A stretch of 64,000 nt of DNA from Siphonodentalium dalli (GCA_032622095.1 CP136068.1:8533314-8597313); one strand, 5' to 3'; counted from the stretch's first letter, positions 34,641 to 46,299 are shown. The notes: generated by a model from the letters alone, not told the origin. Translations and numbers: made by a program.

Positions 34641-36488
34641 CTGACACACAGGGATGTGGCTAGAGGGTCTCCGCTGGGATGGGGTGTCCACCTTGGGAAT
34701 TTCCAACTGCACCCTCCCCCCCCCTTGAGTCGGAATCATCACACCAACATAATTCCATTTGCACCCCCCCCCCCCCCTTGAGTCGGAACCACACCAACAC
34801 AACTGTTTGCATAATTCCATTTGCACCCCCTTGTACCTCATGCTCAGGCCTAATTTCCTATATATTCATAAGCCATGCTTCTATTTTCCCAGTATGAGAA
34901 CATTAAGATATTTTAACCTGAAAATTGCCCCCAAAAAAACCAACTAGTGATCTAATTCCAGACAAATGCACACAGCTACCGACAACAGACCATGAAACAC
35001 TGGGCCGACCATGGTTGTTTGGCCCGGTGTGAACAAAATTTGAAAACTATATACAAGAAAATCGCAAATCCTAGCATCTAGACTGGCCTCAACTGAAGCT
35101 TTCCTAGTGTTGGAAATTTCAAACCTCATGCTCCCCCTCGGTAACCGGACATTTCCCCACCGGACATTTCCCCACTTTCAAAAGCGGACATTTCCCCACC
35201 CGGACATTTACCCACCGGACATTTCCCCACCCGGACATTTACCCACCCTGCTAATAAACATGAAAGAGTGTTTTGACAAACATGAAAGAGTGTTTTGACG
35301 ATAGTTTGGGACATCAACGCATGTTGAAACAATGTTGTGACAGTACTAAGAACCGACATCGAGAGGTTAAGACTGGGTGAGCCGCCATCGAAGAGAGTAC
35401 GACGACAGATATCAGCGCTCCAGAACAAGCTTCATAAACTGTGTGTAGACTTCGACAGCGGCAAAAAGAATTTCCTTGACATTGTTGGCCATTCCATTAG
35501 AGTTAAGAAAGATTAAGTGTTTTGTTATGTATCTTACCATTTTGTTGTTATTGCTGTTCCGTGTATATAAATTCGTTCATTGAAATAACTCTGATTTTAA
35601 CACACACCCATTGTAATAGTCAATACCACACACCCATAGTGGGTAAATGTCCGCTTTGCCATTTCACCGGCGGGGTGGGGAAATGTCCGCTTTGATATTG
35701 AGTAAGTGGGGAAATGCCCGGGTGGGGAAATGTCCGCTTTGCCATTTCAAGGTGGGTGGGGAAATGTCCGGTGGGGAAATGTCCGGGATTCCCCCCCCCC
35801 CCTCAGGTTGGAAAATTCTTCAACTGATGACCATTTATATCTACAAGATTGACCAAATGTAGTAAAATATTGTTTTGCTAAACTAATTAGCAGTTTTGTA
35901 TTGGCCATGTGGATGGGGCAATGACACACCGGGCCGACCATGGTTCGGCCCGGTGTGCGAAAATTTTGAAATCTGAACAAGAAAATCGCAAAATCCTAAC
36001 ATCTAGACTAACCTCAAGCCTTCCTACTGTTGGAAATTTCAAACCCTACACCCCCACTTAGGTTGGATAATTTCCAACTAATGACAATTCCAATGACAAT
36101 GTTGACCAATTGTATGACAATATTGTTTTCTTAAATTAACTAGAAGTTTTTTACTGGCCACGGGGGAGGGACCAGGGCACAAGCTTTTCAAAATGTTGGA
36201 AATTTCCAACCTGTCACCCCCCCCCCTAAGGTTGGAAAATTTCCAACTGATGTCCATTTCTGTCAAAATTTTTGACCAAAAATAGGAACATATGCAAATA
36301 TTGGTCGAAAAACAATAAATTCCCCCCAATAAATTGTTTTATAATTAAACTACAAGAACATTGTCAACCTATTGTTGGTGTGAAATTTCGTTGTGGCAGG
36401 TATGAAATTTCCAACTATTGAAAATATAGCTCTCTGCTGGGGGGTGAGACACCCCACACCACCCTCTAGCCAGATCCCTGCTGACACA
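34641..36488. mobile_element. hAT-like non-autonomous transposon with 8-bp target duplication
   Basis: The element (34649-36480, 1832 bp) is bounded by inverted repeats CAGGGATGTGGCTAGAGGGT / its complement (19 of 20 matching) and flanked on both sides by the identical octamer CTGACACA. An 8-bp target duplication with CAGGG-type ends is the hallmark of the hAT superfamily. No transposase frame exists. The interior holds about three decayed ~260-bp tandem units centred on TTGGAAATTTCCAACC with C-runs, plus a palindrome CCGGGCCGACCATGGTTCGG, and a nested foldback-like element. It is inserted inside the last CTLD exon of the minus-strand lectin gene. Confidence 0.9.
35146..35791. mobile_element. 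Foldback-like element nested in the hAT
   Basis: Left end (35146-35249) is an array of CCGGACATTTCCCCAC-type units; right end (35637-35791) is an array of the complement (GTGGGGAAATGTCCG), with an unrelated core of about 390 bp between. Terminal inverted repeats made of short tandem units recall foldback/TU-type elements. It interrupts a hAT repeat unit within its CCCCCTC(A)GG motif. The core has no recognisable coding region. Confidence 0.75.
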
Positions 36489-36689
36489 TGAACATGCGAG
36501 CGGTGTCGGCGCATTTGCCATCCGCTAACCTGTACATGCTGTGTACAACAGCGTACATAGCGAACAGACAGTCCTGTGCAAATCCAGTTGGTTCGTTAAG
36601 CGCCCATGCAGTGAATGGGAGGACCGAGCCATCCCATGCGTACATTGTATTGTTTCCATGTGTATCCTTCCCGTCTGTCCACAACGCTG
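36466..36689 (-). CDS. C-type lectin domain, C-terminal exon (terminal exon)
   Basis: Encodes the long-loop half of a CTLD: LWTDGKDTHGNN, WDGSVLPFTAWALNEPTG, QDCLF, DGKCADT and the final RMFMC, giving three of the four canonical cysteines; the first is in the preceding exon. The usual EPN/QPD motif is replaced by NEPT, and there is no WND, so Ca-dependent sugar binding is doubtful. The acceptor is TTTGCAGCAG, a tandem NAGNAG site: starting at 36689 or 36686 adds or omits one Ala, in frame either way with the phase-1 donor of the exon at 44047. The last residues (QGSG) and the TAG stop are supplied by the hAT-like insertion, four bases after the Cys codon. Without it the frame would read QK then TGA. 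A 225-residue secreted protein is predicted. Confidence 0.85.
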
Positions 36690-36999
36690 CTGCAAATAGA
36701 ACGATATAACATTTTAATAACAGGGATTGCGCTGGCCAGAAAATAACTCATGGACAACGTGTTGGCCCTTAGGGAATTGTATTGGGCTCTTTTAGAAAAT
36801 AAGTTGAAAACAAACCTACACCATTCATAAATGGATACATCTGAATACACTAAAATAAGAATAATACAAACAATTATAACTCACCAAAAACAAAAATCAG
36901 TCACTGATCCATTTTGAGGTTATTGCGAAACGCGTTAGCTACATGAGTTACAGCGTATTTGCAATTGATTTACCCTCCAATTGCTGGAGCATACTGAAA

Positions 37000-37216
37000 T
37001 TTTGGGAACACCCGCTGCGAATGCGTTCTCTTAAATATGGAATACTCATAATAGAGAGCTTCGCATATTTAAAATGATACATTGTCCTAACAATTTGTAC
37101 ATTGATCATATAAGCTAGATAATTATTTTATATATGAGCGATGCTCCCTATGGGAGACTCGCATATATACGAGAACGCACTGGCACGTGATCTTTAACGC
37201 CCCAGTCATGAAAAGG
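37000..37216. mobile_element. Degenerate relic of the piggyBac-like MITE family
   Basis: Contains GAATGCGTTCTCTTAAATATG, CTCCCTATGGGAGACTCGCATATATACGAGAACGCACTGGCAC and a terminal AAAAGGTTAA, all diverged matches to the hairpins of copies 1-5. Both ends are eroded. Confidence 0.6.
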
Positions 37217-38098
37217 TTAAGGAACCATGCTGTAATAACGGTTAATCAATACATTATAATCTTTGTAAACCTCCGAGTTAACCTAGTAATTACACTTCAT
37301 TTGTCACATTCTTACACTCTCTATTGTGAATGTTGAGAATTTTTGTTTTGAATGCTGATGCAGCTGTAGTTGTAGTTTGAATTGTCGCATTCTAGTCGCC
37401 ACTAAGTGTAATTGACGAAGAATAAGCATAAATAAATCAACCTTCATCGTCAGACAGATGACATACACCAGATGAATACCATAATTTCATCAAATGAAAT
37501 ACGCATCAGACGTGTATCTGGCATTTCCCAGATAACATACAATGTTGTCACTGAACACTAATGTGTATATTGAGCTTGAATTGCTCTGACAGATGAGCGA
37601 TCATATAGTGTGTTAGTTGGAAGTACATGCTAACATTTAGTGATGTGGTGTTTTCGCGGCAAACGCAATATGGACTTAATTGGTTCATTGTATCTCAGTT
37701 TGGGAAAAAGTTATAATGGACGTTTGCTGGAAGACAAGCCGAGTTTCGGAATTTTGGTGAATTAACATATTGATGGTCGAAAAACAACCTCCCGGATGGC
37801 ACACTGTTATTAACGTCAATGATATTTGTAATCACAAATCTTCCACTGTCGGGTATGCTCAACGAGCTGAAGGTGTGGTAAATATATCTTCAAAAAAATT
37901 ATATTACACCATGACCATTGGATGGTGTAATTCCAACTTCTCGGAATGGACCCTGATTCAGGATAAAAAAGAATGTTCGTGCCGAGGAGAAAATATATGT
38001 AGTGATAGATATCAAATAACGCCACTACAACGTTTCTAAATTATTAAAGGTATTAGGACATGTCACAAAAATGGGGTGACGCCATTGCCATTTCGAAT
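37217..38098. other. Unassigned DNA with one 89-codon frame
   Basis: The plus frame 37770-38039 (…NISSKKLYYTMTIGWCNSNF…CSCRGENICSD) has a somewhat protein-like makeup but no known domain and no splice support. Confidence 0.25.
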
Positions 38099-39050
38099 TT
38101 AATCATTCACTCTCATTCCGCGGCTATGATCGGTCACTTTCCCAGGTGTAACTGTCGTAAAATCACATCCATCTAACAAGCTATGCGATTGATCAGTGAT
38201 AAACAAATCTGATTCGTTATCCGGTTTTTGCCGGACATAGAAACCTTCCTTCACATGGACAACAATGTAACTTCGAAGTGTAGCTGAATCGGACATCGGT
38301 TTGATTCCGTGATGTCGTGAAAATTATTCAAACAACTTTTTTGTTAATTGAAACGCGTTTTTCGAATACAATCGAAGGCCGTCAGTAAGGTGGCGTAATT
38401 GACAGCGGAGTTGGAGTTGACGTTGAAACAGTGAACCGATGTTCGCTAAACTATGAAGTTCGGTGCGCTGACCACGGATGCGACGCAATGTTTTTGGTAT
38501 GTCAGTAGTGTAACACCTTGGCGCAACTTGTCCACACAATTTGCAGTTATTAATATAATTTAAACATTATCTGGTGTAAACATATACTAATATATAATTT
38601 GCGGATTCGTTTGAACTGCTGGGTGTATTTCAATTCGAAATATGAAACTCTATCTTCATGGAACAATTTTTAGGAAGGGGTGGTATGTGTTGTTTGTAAG
38701 TTGTCAATAATACAAAGCGAAGATTATCGTGTCTATCGCGTGCTTTTCCGTCAGTTGAATTAAAATGGGGAAAAAATTGATGCCTGGTGTAACGTTGGGA
38801 CGTTTAACGCTAGGTTTTCGAATCAGTTTTACGATCTCCCCCGTCGTCAGTAAACTGCATTTCCCATCGTAAAACCCACAGCTAAATGTCCCAAATTCAC
38901 ACCGAACACCAATTGTATCCCCAAAGTGATTAACATCAGGCAGGCTTCAGAACAAATAACTCAACTGTTGACAAGTGTTGTTATTATCAAGTGCATAATA
39001 GCCCTGCACCTTCACAGAGGAAACACATGTATTTATGTTACCTTTACTTT
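38099..39050 (-). pseudogene. Unidentified decayed coding region
   Basis: The minus strand carries coherent protein-like frames broken by few lesions. From about 39030 a frame gives VQGYYALDNNNTCQQLSYLF, an in-frame TGA, then 80 codons at 38946-38704 with no start codon (SLPDVNHFGDTIGVRCEF..., with three Cys and a Lys/Arg-rich tail). After a stop and a frame change, 38539-38324 (CGQVAPRCYTTDIPKTLRRI...) runs in the same frame, past one TAA, into 38296-38099 (SYIVVHVKEGFYVRQKPDNE...). I do not recognise the family. It sits inside the CTLD gene's second intron, next to a LINE fragment on the other strand. It could be a dead transposon or a captured gene; chance open frames are also possible. 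Confidence 0.4.
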
Positions 39051-39099
39051 AAAAAGCACATGACACGTTTTGGCGAGATGGCGAATGTAAAATTGATGA

Positions 39100-39500
39100 C
39101 GACAAATATTAATGGGATAAATATCAATGTTACACGCAGTATGTATGGAAACAAAATTATTCTTTGAACAAGGTTGCTACAGACCAGATATGTTTTAATA
39201 TGTAGCATGTGGTAAGACAAGGAGTCTACTGTCGCCTTTGATATTCTCCATATATCTTAACGACTTAACAATGAATCAATCATTGGTAACTGTGCTGTTG
39301 GCGGACTAACATTTGTAAACGAAGCGTTTGTCGATGTTTGGTGATGATATGAACATGTGTGTACTGTATGCCGACGATGCGATTATACTGACTGAAGACC
39401 AGAAACTTGTGCAGCAAGTATTGAATGCATTTGGCGATTACGCATCAGCCTGGAAACTGACGATAAATTTAGACTAAATTAATGCAATAGTATACAGTAA
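39100..39500 (+). pseudogene. Decayed LINE reverse transcriptase
   Basis: On the plus strand, SLLSPLIFSIYLNDLT (from 39220) matches the RT 'GSxLSPLLFxIYxNDL' box. After a broken stretch the catalytic box follows, VLYADDAIILTEDQK (YADD at 39367-39378), then a thumb-side stretch NAFGDYASAWKLTINLD with a stop where a Lys is usual, and INAIVYS. Frame breaks lie between the two boxes. It is a dead non-LTR retrotransposon fragment, unlike the other one at 32 kb in sequence (intact YADD). Confidence 0.88.
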
Positions 39501-39509
39501 CCGCAATTG

Positions 39510-40570
39510 CAATTCGGGGAATCAGAATCTAGACCAGCAAACATGATGTACACTTTTTTATTTAAAAAAAATATATATAAAACATTTAATATGCATTAAA
39601 AATTTGTTTTTGTTGAACTCCAAATTAAATTTAACAAAACAATGTTGTTTTACAACCAAAATTCAATTAAATAAATTGTTTTATTTTAAATCAAGATTTA
39701 GCAAATTAACGCCCTCTGGAATCATATTCAGCCTCTGTGGGTTAGAGGCCAGCCGCCTATGTGTAAACTTCGTGGTTTGATTCAAACATTTGAATGATAC
39801 GGGCGGTCTTCGCGTTGGGTATTTCTTTTTTAAATAGTCACATCCGCTAAAAGCCGCAATCAAAATACATAATATTATACAATCCTGTTCTTATACCAAT
39901 CTTGGATATCGCGTACATTACATGTTATTGTCAAATGTGTACATTTTGCTATGTAAACAAACATCAAAATTGTTACATAACCATCTGTTGATAGACAAAC
40001 GCTTGGAAATAACCGAAGACTGACGAATATTGGCCCATTGTCTTGCTGTGGACGTCGGATATCAAAGTATTGCCTCATCTGTACAGCAATCTCATTCAAA
40101 TCACAAGTCTAATTTCAATCGAACCATACTACCCGTTGTCAGTGCAAAAATACAAATTCATGATTGCGTAATGTTCAGACACAACACATGTACCTGATAT
40201 AATTGTTTTTGCAAAGAGATCAAAGTTTATTTATTCAGTGAGTATTTTCTCCTAAGATGTTATAATTACGTCAGCAAGGAATTTACGATAATATTTAGTT
40301 GTATCTCGTAAGGTGTATGATGCGCGCTGCTCAGCGCGCATGTTCTTAATAATATACACACCAAATAAGGACTATTTTGAAAACATTGGGCGTAGTAATA
40401 TGTACGCGCGCGTCTAAAAAGGAGTTGATGTATTATTATGTCAAACTATAAACAGACGGCGTGTTTATCGTATCATTTCTTTTTTATTCGTGTCTATTAT
40501 ACATGTTTGGGTACATGCCAAATCCGGCGAAGGAGAAGTCGTAGTATACAGCCAATTTTGCGCCACGAAC
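39510..40570. other. Intronic AT-rich DNA, nothing firm
   Basis: Minus frame 39863-39681 and others have no motif support. Confidence 0.35.
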
Positions 40571-40574
40571 CAGA

Positions 40575-42140
40575 TTGGCGAAGGTTTCGGCATATGGACA
40601 CTTCGACACCTGGGAGTTTAGGCACCTGGACGTTTCGGCAACTGGTTGTCAGGACGAGTCGGTACCTGAGTTGTCGGCACTTGGTTGTTTTGGCCAAAGC
40701 ACTTGTACATGTACGTTGCGGCACTTCAAAAATTTCGCACACGGTTTGTTTGTTATTTTTTACATTGTTTATTGTGAATCAAATTTCTAGATACGTTCAC
40801 TGTGGTTACTTAACTCACACACTGAACACAGTCATGTAACTCAGCGCGTCAATGACATTCGTTCATTAATTGAATCGATTAATAGATTAATAGGGTGCAT
40901 GACGTTTCGGCACCTAGACGTTTCGGCACCTCGTTTTCTGGACGTTTCGGCACCTGTGTTTTCGGCACTTGGTTGTTACGGCCCAGGTGCTTGGATGTTT
41001 CGGCACTTCACCGAAGACGTTTCGGCACTTGTTTCTTTTTGTTTTCGTTTCATATATAATTTTGCCTTTGTTGTTGGTAGCATCGAACGTGCAGCAGCGG
41101 AATTTCCCATTATGAATACCGATAGGCCAAGAGACAAAAACCGCCAATCAACTTTACTTGTTCGTCATGCCCCAACCTGGTATATATATTGATTTCAACT
41201 TGTTCTACCGTGGGTAGGGTTACCCAACCATTTTGGGCGTTCGGTCGCTGCACTATTTATGTGGTGCATTTTTTTGTTTGAAATATCGTTATTGATGCCC
41301 CTCTTATATATCGCGAATAGATCGGATGGTCTGTTTGGAGAGCTATCATGTTATGACGTATAGGAGCTATCAACCAATTTGATTCCCACATCGACACGAC
41401 ATCAACAGCCCCTTGATATAAGTGTCTGGACTTCAAACTCCTCAATCGGGTGCAGTGTATTTGAGTATATCGGGAACCGACAGGGCTACTATGATCTGTT
41501 CAGAGAACTATCATAATATGACGTAGCGAATCGACAAACGGAATTTTCAAATCGACACCACACCACCAGACTGTTGATATAAGTGCCTGGACTTCAAGCT
41601 TCTCCCCCCTCGTGCAGTATGTGAGTATCTTAGCAATATCAGTATTGATGACCCTCGTCTATATCGCGAACAGACAATGTTGTCTGTTCAGAGAACTATC
41701 ATAATTTGAATTGACCAACATAATTTTCACATCGGCGCCGCAGCATCAGACCCTTGGTAGAACGGCCACATGTCGATATATATGAGTAAACATTGTGCAT
41801 CTTGACATACGCTACGTTAACACATGCTATACATGGTTTGCGACATGACACTATGATTCCGTTAAACGAATCCACGATTCATGACCGTATTGCGCCTGTG
41901 TCTATAGCTGGTTAATTTGAATTTTGCCGGAGCCGATTTGAGTGCGTCCAATCGCTTTGGGAGTCTATCACATTTTATTGAAATAAAGACAAAAAAAATT
42001 TAGTCTTCACTCATAATTCGTTGGTCTGAAAATTAGCAGGTGCCGAAAAGTCCAAGGTGACAAAAAGTCAGGTGCCGAAACGTCCAGGTGCCGAACGGCA
42101 ACCCTAGGTGCCAAAACGTCCAGGTGCCGAAACGTCTAGC
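40575..42140. mobile_element. Foldback-like element with GACGTTTCGGCACCT arrays
   Basis: The left side carries many direct copies of GACGTTTCGGCACCT (dense at 40899-41030, with an outlying diverged group at 40595-40735). The right side (42040-42137) carries the complement (AGGTGCCGAAACGTC) in several copies. The ~1 kb between holds a tandem array. Inverted ends made of short tandem units define a foldback-like architecture, the same design as the element at 35.1-35.8 kb but with an unrelated unit. The flanks share ATTAAT-type sequence (GATTAATAG / GATTAATATT), possibly a target trace. No coding region. Confidence 0.75.
41270..41770. repeat. About 165-190-bp tandem repeat, ~3 units
   Basis: Diverged units share ATATCGCGAA(T/C)AGA, CTGTTCAGAGAACTATCATA, CACATCGACAC and TTGATATAAGTG(T/C)CTGGACTTC, at spacings of about 165-190 bp. 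They lie within the foldback-like element. Confidence 0.82.
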
Positions 42141-44046
42141 ATTCGATTAATATTCCGAAACAGTGTGTTCAATTTCTGAGTTACGCTGTACTTTTCGCGT
42201 TCTTGTGAACAAATATAAAGTAGTTACATAGTTGTGAATGGCACACAGCAATTAGCCGCTCATATTTAATCATGATGCGTGTTTTATCGACAAATGTTAA
42301 CTTGAATTAACTTGAATTAACATCATTTGTATAGATACTTCATAATTTGTAAGCAATGCCTGATCGGCGCATCGGGGTTAGGTTACTAAAGAATTGCCTC
42401 CTAATTAGGAAGTCACTTGTCGCGACACCTTGTTAGTAAATCAATAGGCACCATTAGATAATGGATCTATTGACGCCCATTTACGGCATCACTTCCATTG
42501 TGCTCCTTTTCAAAATCGTATATCCTTCTACAACGACGTGGATACCTCTGTCAACAATTAGAATGAATCAATACGTTTTGTCTATATAATTGGGTGGCAT
42601 ACATGTACATCACACGCAAACCCAAATACCGACACGATCTATGTGACGAAACTCCCTTCATTCATATTCAGCACGAAACAAGGACACAAGAAACGAACTT
42701 TGATTCAGGTGTCCAAAAAAAATTGTATCGTACTATACCTGCCAATATATTGGGATTTGGGTGTTGCACATGCACCGTATACATGTGGCCCGACTATTCA
42801 ATTTGTAAACGAGAACTGACAGACCTAAACAATTTGAAGTATGTACTGTTATAATATTGCATATATAGAATTGTGCTCATTGATTCCAAATTACAATTAT
42901 AAATTTAGAAGTATTATAAAATTTTTATCCAGGAAAGGAAGTTAGTTTAAGAGTATCGTATCACAGCACAAGCGCTCTAATAGAAACTCCAAACTCTCAT
43001 ATTGACGTCACTTATTTCATTCAAAGCCACATCAATATGTCCTTTCTAATAATCATACCGTCGAATATTTCACTGGTGCTTATATTATGATTAGGTACAT
43101 GTTCTGTTTTGTGGTGAGGCAATATCGAGCTGGGACATGTTTGAATTGGAGTATGATGGAGTACGGGCATAGCCCTAGTAGAGATTCGTGAGACGATTTG
43201 AAGGGTGAACATAAAATGTTTTCTCCATTTTGAATTATAAAATGGAAAACGTCTCAGTTAAACGTATATTGTATGTGTCCTGTCCGGCGAAAATTGTGCT
43301 TCCTTTCCGATGTTTTGTGTCAACAAATTATTTTCTCTATACTTTCGGTCTAATGTAATTCCGTATCCCGTATGTTTGTTTTTTAAATATGTATAAGCTA
43401 TTTAACATTTCTGAAATGTGTTGAAACCATAAATTTAAACAACAATACAGACTCATACAAAGTCAATGAAACCAATTAAAAAAAATAATTCAGAAATATA
43501 TGTATGAAAACCACCAGAATGTGGACTTGTCAATGAAAGACTACAGATAATTTCGTATCAACCTAATAATGCGCTTGGCATATACTAAACATCATTATCC
43601 GTGTGCTATCATGAACTTTTGGAAGATTATTGTGATTATGCCGAAAGAATCGCGGTCATCTACATATAATCACACGGTACTGCTGCTCTAGGTGTGTCTT
43701 ATATATGACAAGGCATGGCTGGTAAATCATACTGCATTGGGTTTCCTCTTATCACGATCGAGGATGCAGATAATGTTTAACGCGAACAATAATCGTCTAT
43801 TCAATGGGCCAATTGGGATATAGTAGTATTTGTTCGATGGCTGATAACAGGTGGCTGTATTGTTACGACAAAACTAATTGATCAAGTGTCTGTATCTTTA
43901 GATTAACTTTTGGTACGCACACCAAATAAATTGATTTCCTATCCGGCACATGTTTAGGACAATACGGCTACGGTAAGAAAGTGCACGTAGTACCTAAACT
44001 TTGTCGTACTTATATTTGTTGGTTTTGAGGCTGTTATCAAACTAAC
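42141..44046. other. Intronic AT-rich DNA, nothing firm
   Basis: The 86-codon plus frame 42594-42854 has a CCTCT-type Cys cluster but no family match or splice support. Confidence 0.35.
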
Positions 44047-44247
44047 CCTTGTTATGTCCTAGCGCCGTTAGTAGTGTTCCCAAATCATCCAGCATCGCCT
44101 GACTTTCAATGGTTATAAGATGAGCTCCGTCGTCCTCACAACACACCCTTGCTACATCACCAATCACAGGAGCATCCACGAATCTCAGTAGATAATTCTT
44201 CCCAGCGAGTGTACGTGGTTTGTACTCAGAATAAGGGAAGCAGTTGG
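44047..44247 (-). CDS. C-type lectin domain, N-terminal exon
   Basis: A 201-bp phase 1-1 exon giving NCFPYSEYKPR..., then the helix-2 signature VARVCCEDDGAHLITIESQA and MLDDLGTLLTALGHNKG. The CxxxGAHLxxIxS core is the CTLD alpha-2 motif, and one Cys of the CC pair is the first canonical disulphide Cys. The acceptor (ACTTTCAAG) and donor (G|GTTAGT) are good. It joins the PAN exon 6.9 kb upstream (completing GCC, Ala) and the C-terminal exon 7.4 kb downstream, both in phase. The open frame extends to 44329 only because the intron has no stop there. Further exons between it and the PAN exon cannot be excluded. Confidence 0.85.
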
Positions 44248-44249
44248 CT

Positions 44250-45532
44250 TGAAAGTTAAGAATATAGCTCACGAATGAATATATTAATATGATCATGCGT
44301 AAGATGTAGTGCAGAAGATAGCTAAGCAACCAAACCTCATAAATGTGTAAAGGCTTTAAGTCATCCAGACGTAAATTAGAATATTATTTTACGTCTTCAA
44401 GCTATTGTTGTCAAAATCACGTTCGGGACTAAAAATTATACATTTTTTTAAATGGCACGTAAATATTACAAGAAATATTCAAATATGTGGAAAAGAAACG
44501 AAACAGCCATTACTGTGCATTTGACATAACGCTAGTATTGGTAATTACGTATTAAAATGTGTTACTTTACCTCTTAAAGTTTTTGTTGTTAAAATGACTT
44601 TCGGATCTAAAAATTATATATTTGTTTACATGTTACGTAAATATTAGAAGAAATATTCAACGCTGGGGAAAAGAAACGGAGCAGACATTACTTTGACATG
44701 TTGTACATATATGTTACAGAAAATGTATTTATATCCCAGTATATTGAATTTTAAAATATGTATTAAGATAAATATTTCTAAATATATATATTACAGCCCA
44801 AGAAAAAGAAATATTTGTATACCCCAATCAGAAAGTAATGCAATGTTCTTGGCATAATTTATTTTAATTTTGTTAGAAGACTGCATATGAGAACATTCAT
44901 GTCCCTATTTGTGCACTATATGTCTCTCCAACGTAACGAATGCCCATTAATGCATAAGTAGTAATATAATTCCAGACATTAACACATGCGCACATTCTCA
45001 AGGTAAAGGAGATGTACGCAGTGTATATATCTACCAGAATGTGAATTTCAATAAACAAAGCATTGCTATGTGTTCCAGTATAATTATAGAACCTGAAATT
45101 CAAACATGAGATGCTACCAGCTGCACTGACTAAACATATTGCGGATCCAAGTATTACACCTGCCTGGTTCCTGATTCCATAAGTTACATGAACAAATGCT
45201 ATATGGTAGCTTTTGGTTAATAAAACATTAATATTATCAAATATTTCCATGAAATGAATGGGTTACTGATTTGCTTACAATTAGTATGGTTCATTGTGTC
45301 TTCCAATTTTGTGTGGGGATTTTTGTAATCCATAGGTAGAGTGTACAGAGTTTGGAAATGCATGTTTTCATTTTATTCAGACAACCACTGTCCGTACCGA
45401 ATTTTCCAAAATGACAGCAAACAAATAATATTAACCTGGTTTCCGTTGTTTGAAACTATATTATGGACATATATACTCCAATAATGGATAATATCAATTG
45501 AAATTGTGTCACTGATTGAGTTGGTGTTTGCC
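44250..45532. other. Intronic AT-rich DNA with a local duplication
   Basis: Two diverged copies of about 190 bp (around 44400-44520 and 44580-44700) share TTGTTGT(C/T)AAAAT, AAAAATTATA and AGAAATATTCAA...GGAAAAGAAACG. The 117-codon minus frame 45250-44897 has no motif. Confidence 0.5.
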
Positions 45533-45934
45533 TTACAAGCAGTTCAAAATGTCTCTCAAGTTGCTGGGTTTGTTCCGTAATGCACCAGCCAAGCGCCAGA
45601 ACTCTCGGCGTGAAAGCTCTAATTCATAACTCAAACTATAGTAGTCAGGTGGGTTATCGACCAGATCGTGACTGGCCGGACTAAAACATGAAACGTGGAA
45701 GATATATTCTTTGAACCAAGCACAATTTGTTTTGGTGTGGGTTCCCTGGCGTACCTGACACTCAGTGGTAAGCAGTAACTTACTAACTATGGTTTCAGGG
45801 CAACCGCATATCGTCGGTGCGCTACGGAAACGTTGAAGGCGGTCATCGTTTCTTTTTGCAGAATCGGAATCTACGACCTCGATTTCATCAGGAAGAAATC
45901 GAACTTGCCCAGAATGCCCACCACAGAACGCTTC
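45533..45934 (-). other. Start-less 133-codon open frame, unidentified
   Basis: Minus-strand frame from just after a TAA at 45935 to TAA at 45533, with no ATG in it. The product looks protein-like rather than random: FCGGHSGQVRFLPDEIEVVD, a basic stretch, CGCPETIVSKLL, then NCAWFKEYIFHVSCF and a charged C-terminus ending LRNKPSNLRDILNCL. It has seven or more Cys. No family was recognised and no clear acceptor was seen at its start. Upstream on the same strand the other frame (YHLYDLSEAQQIGQSTKCKV...) stays open for about 50 codons and would join by a one-base shift. It could be a dead element or an exon of an unknown gene, within the CTLD gene's first intron. Confidence 0.35.
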
Positions 45935-46299
45935 TTATGATGTGTTCTTACTTTACACTTTGTCGACTGGCCTATTTGTTGTGCTTCGGAAAGGTCGTAT
46001 AAATGATATGACATTTCAGAATGAAAACAATATCAAACTGTATTCCTTGTGAACGTTTTACGACATTTCGGATGTCGTCCTACTCAATTAAGTAACACGC
46101 AGTGGGTAACTCAAGTCCGATAGCAATTGAGTGGTCTCATCCACAAATCCTAAAGCATGCCATGACTATCTGCTCTGTATGGTAACCAGAGTAGAGATTC
46201 ATGACATGATCTACCACGCGTCAATGCGAGCCAAAATGGATTTGTAAATAATGTTCTACTAGTGACTGCATTCAAACATTGTGTATAAATTTCAGTTAA

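Noticed and set aside
34596-34947. Pro-rich proteins
   Set aside because: They are translations of C-runs and repeat units within the hAT-like element.
45541-46002. Plus-strand histone-like or other gene (frame 45817-46002)
   Set aside because: No histone motif survives checking, and the minus-strand frame over the same bases is longer and more protein-like.
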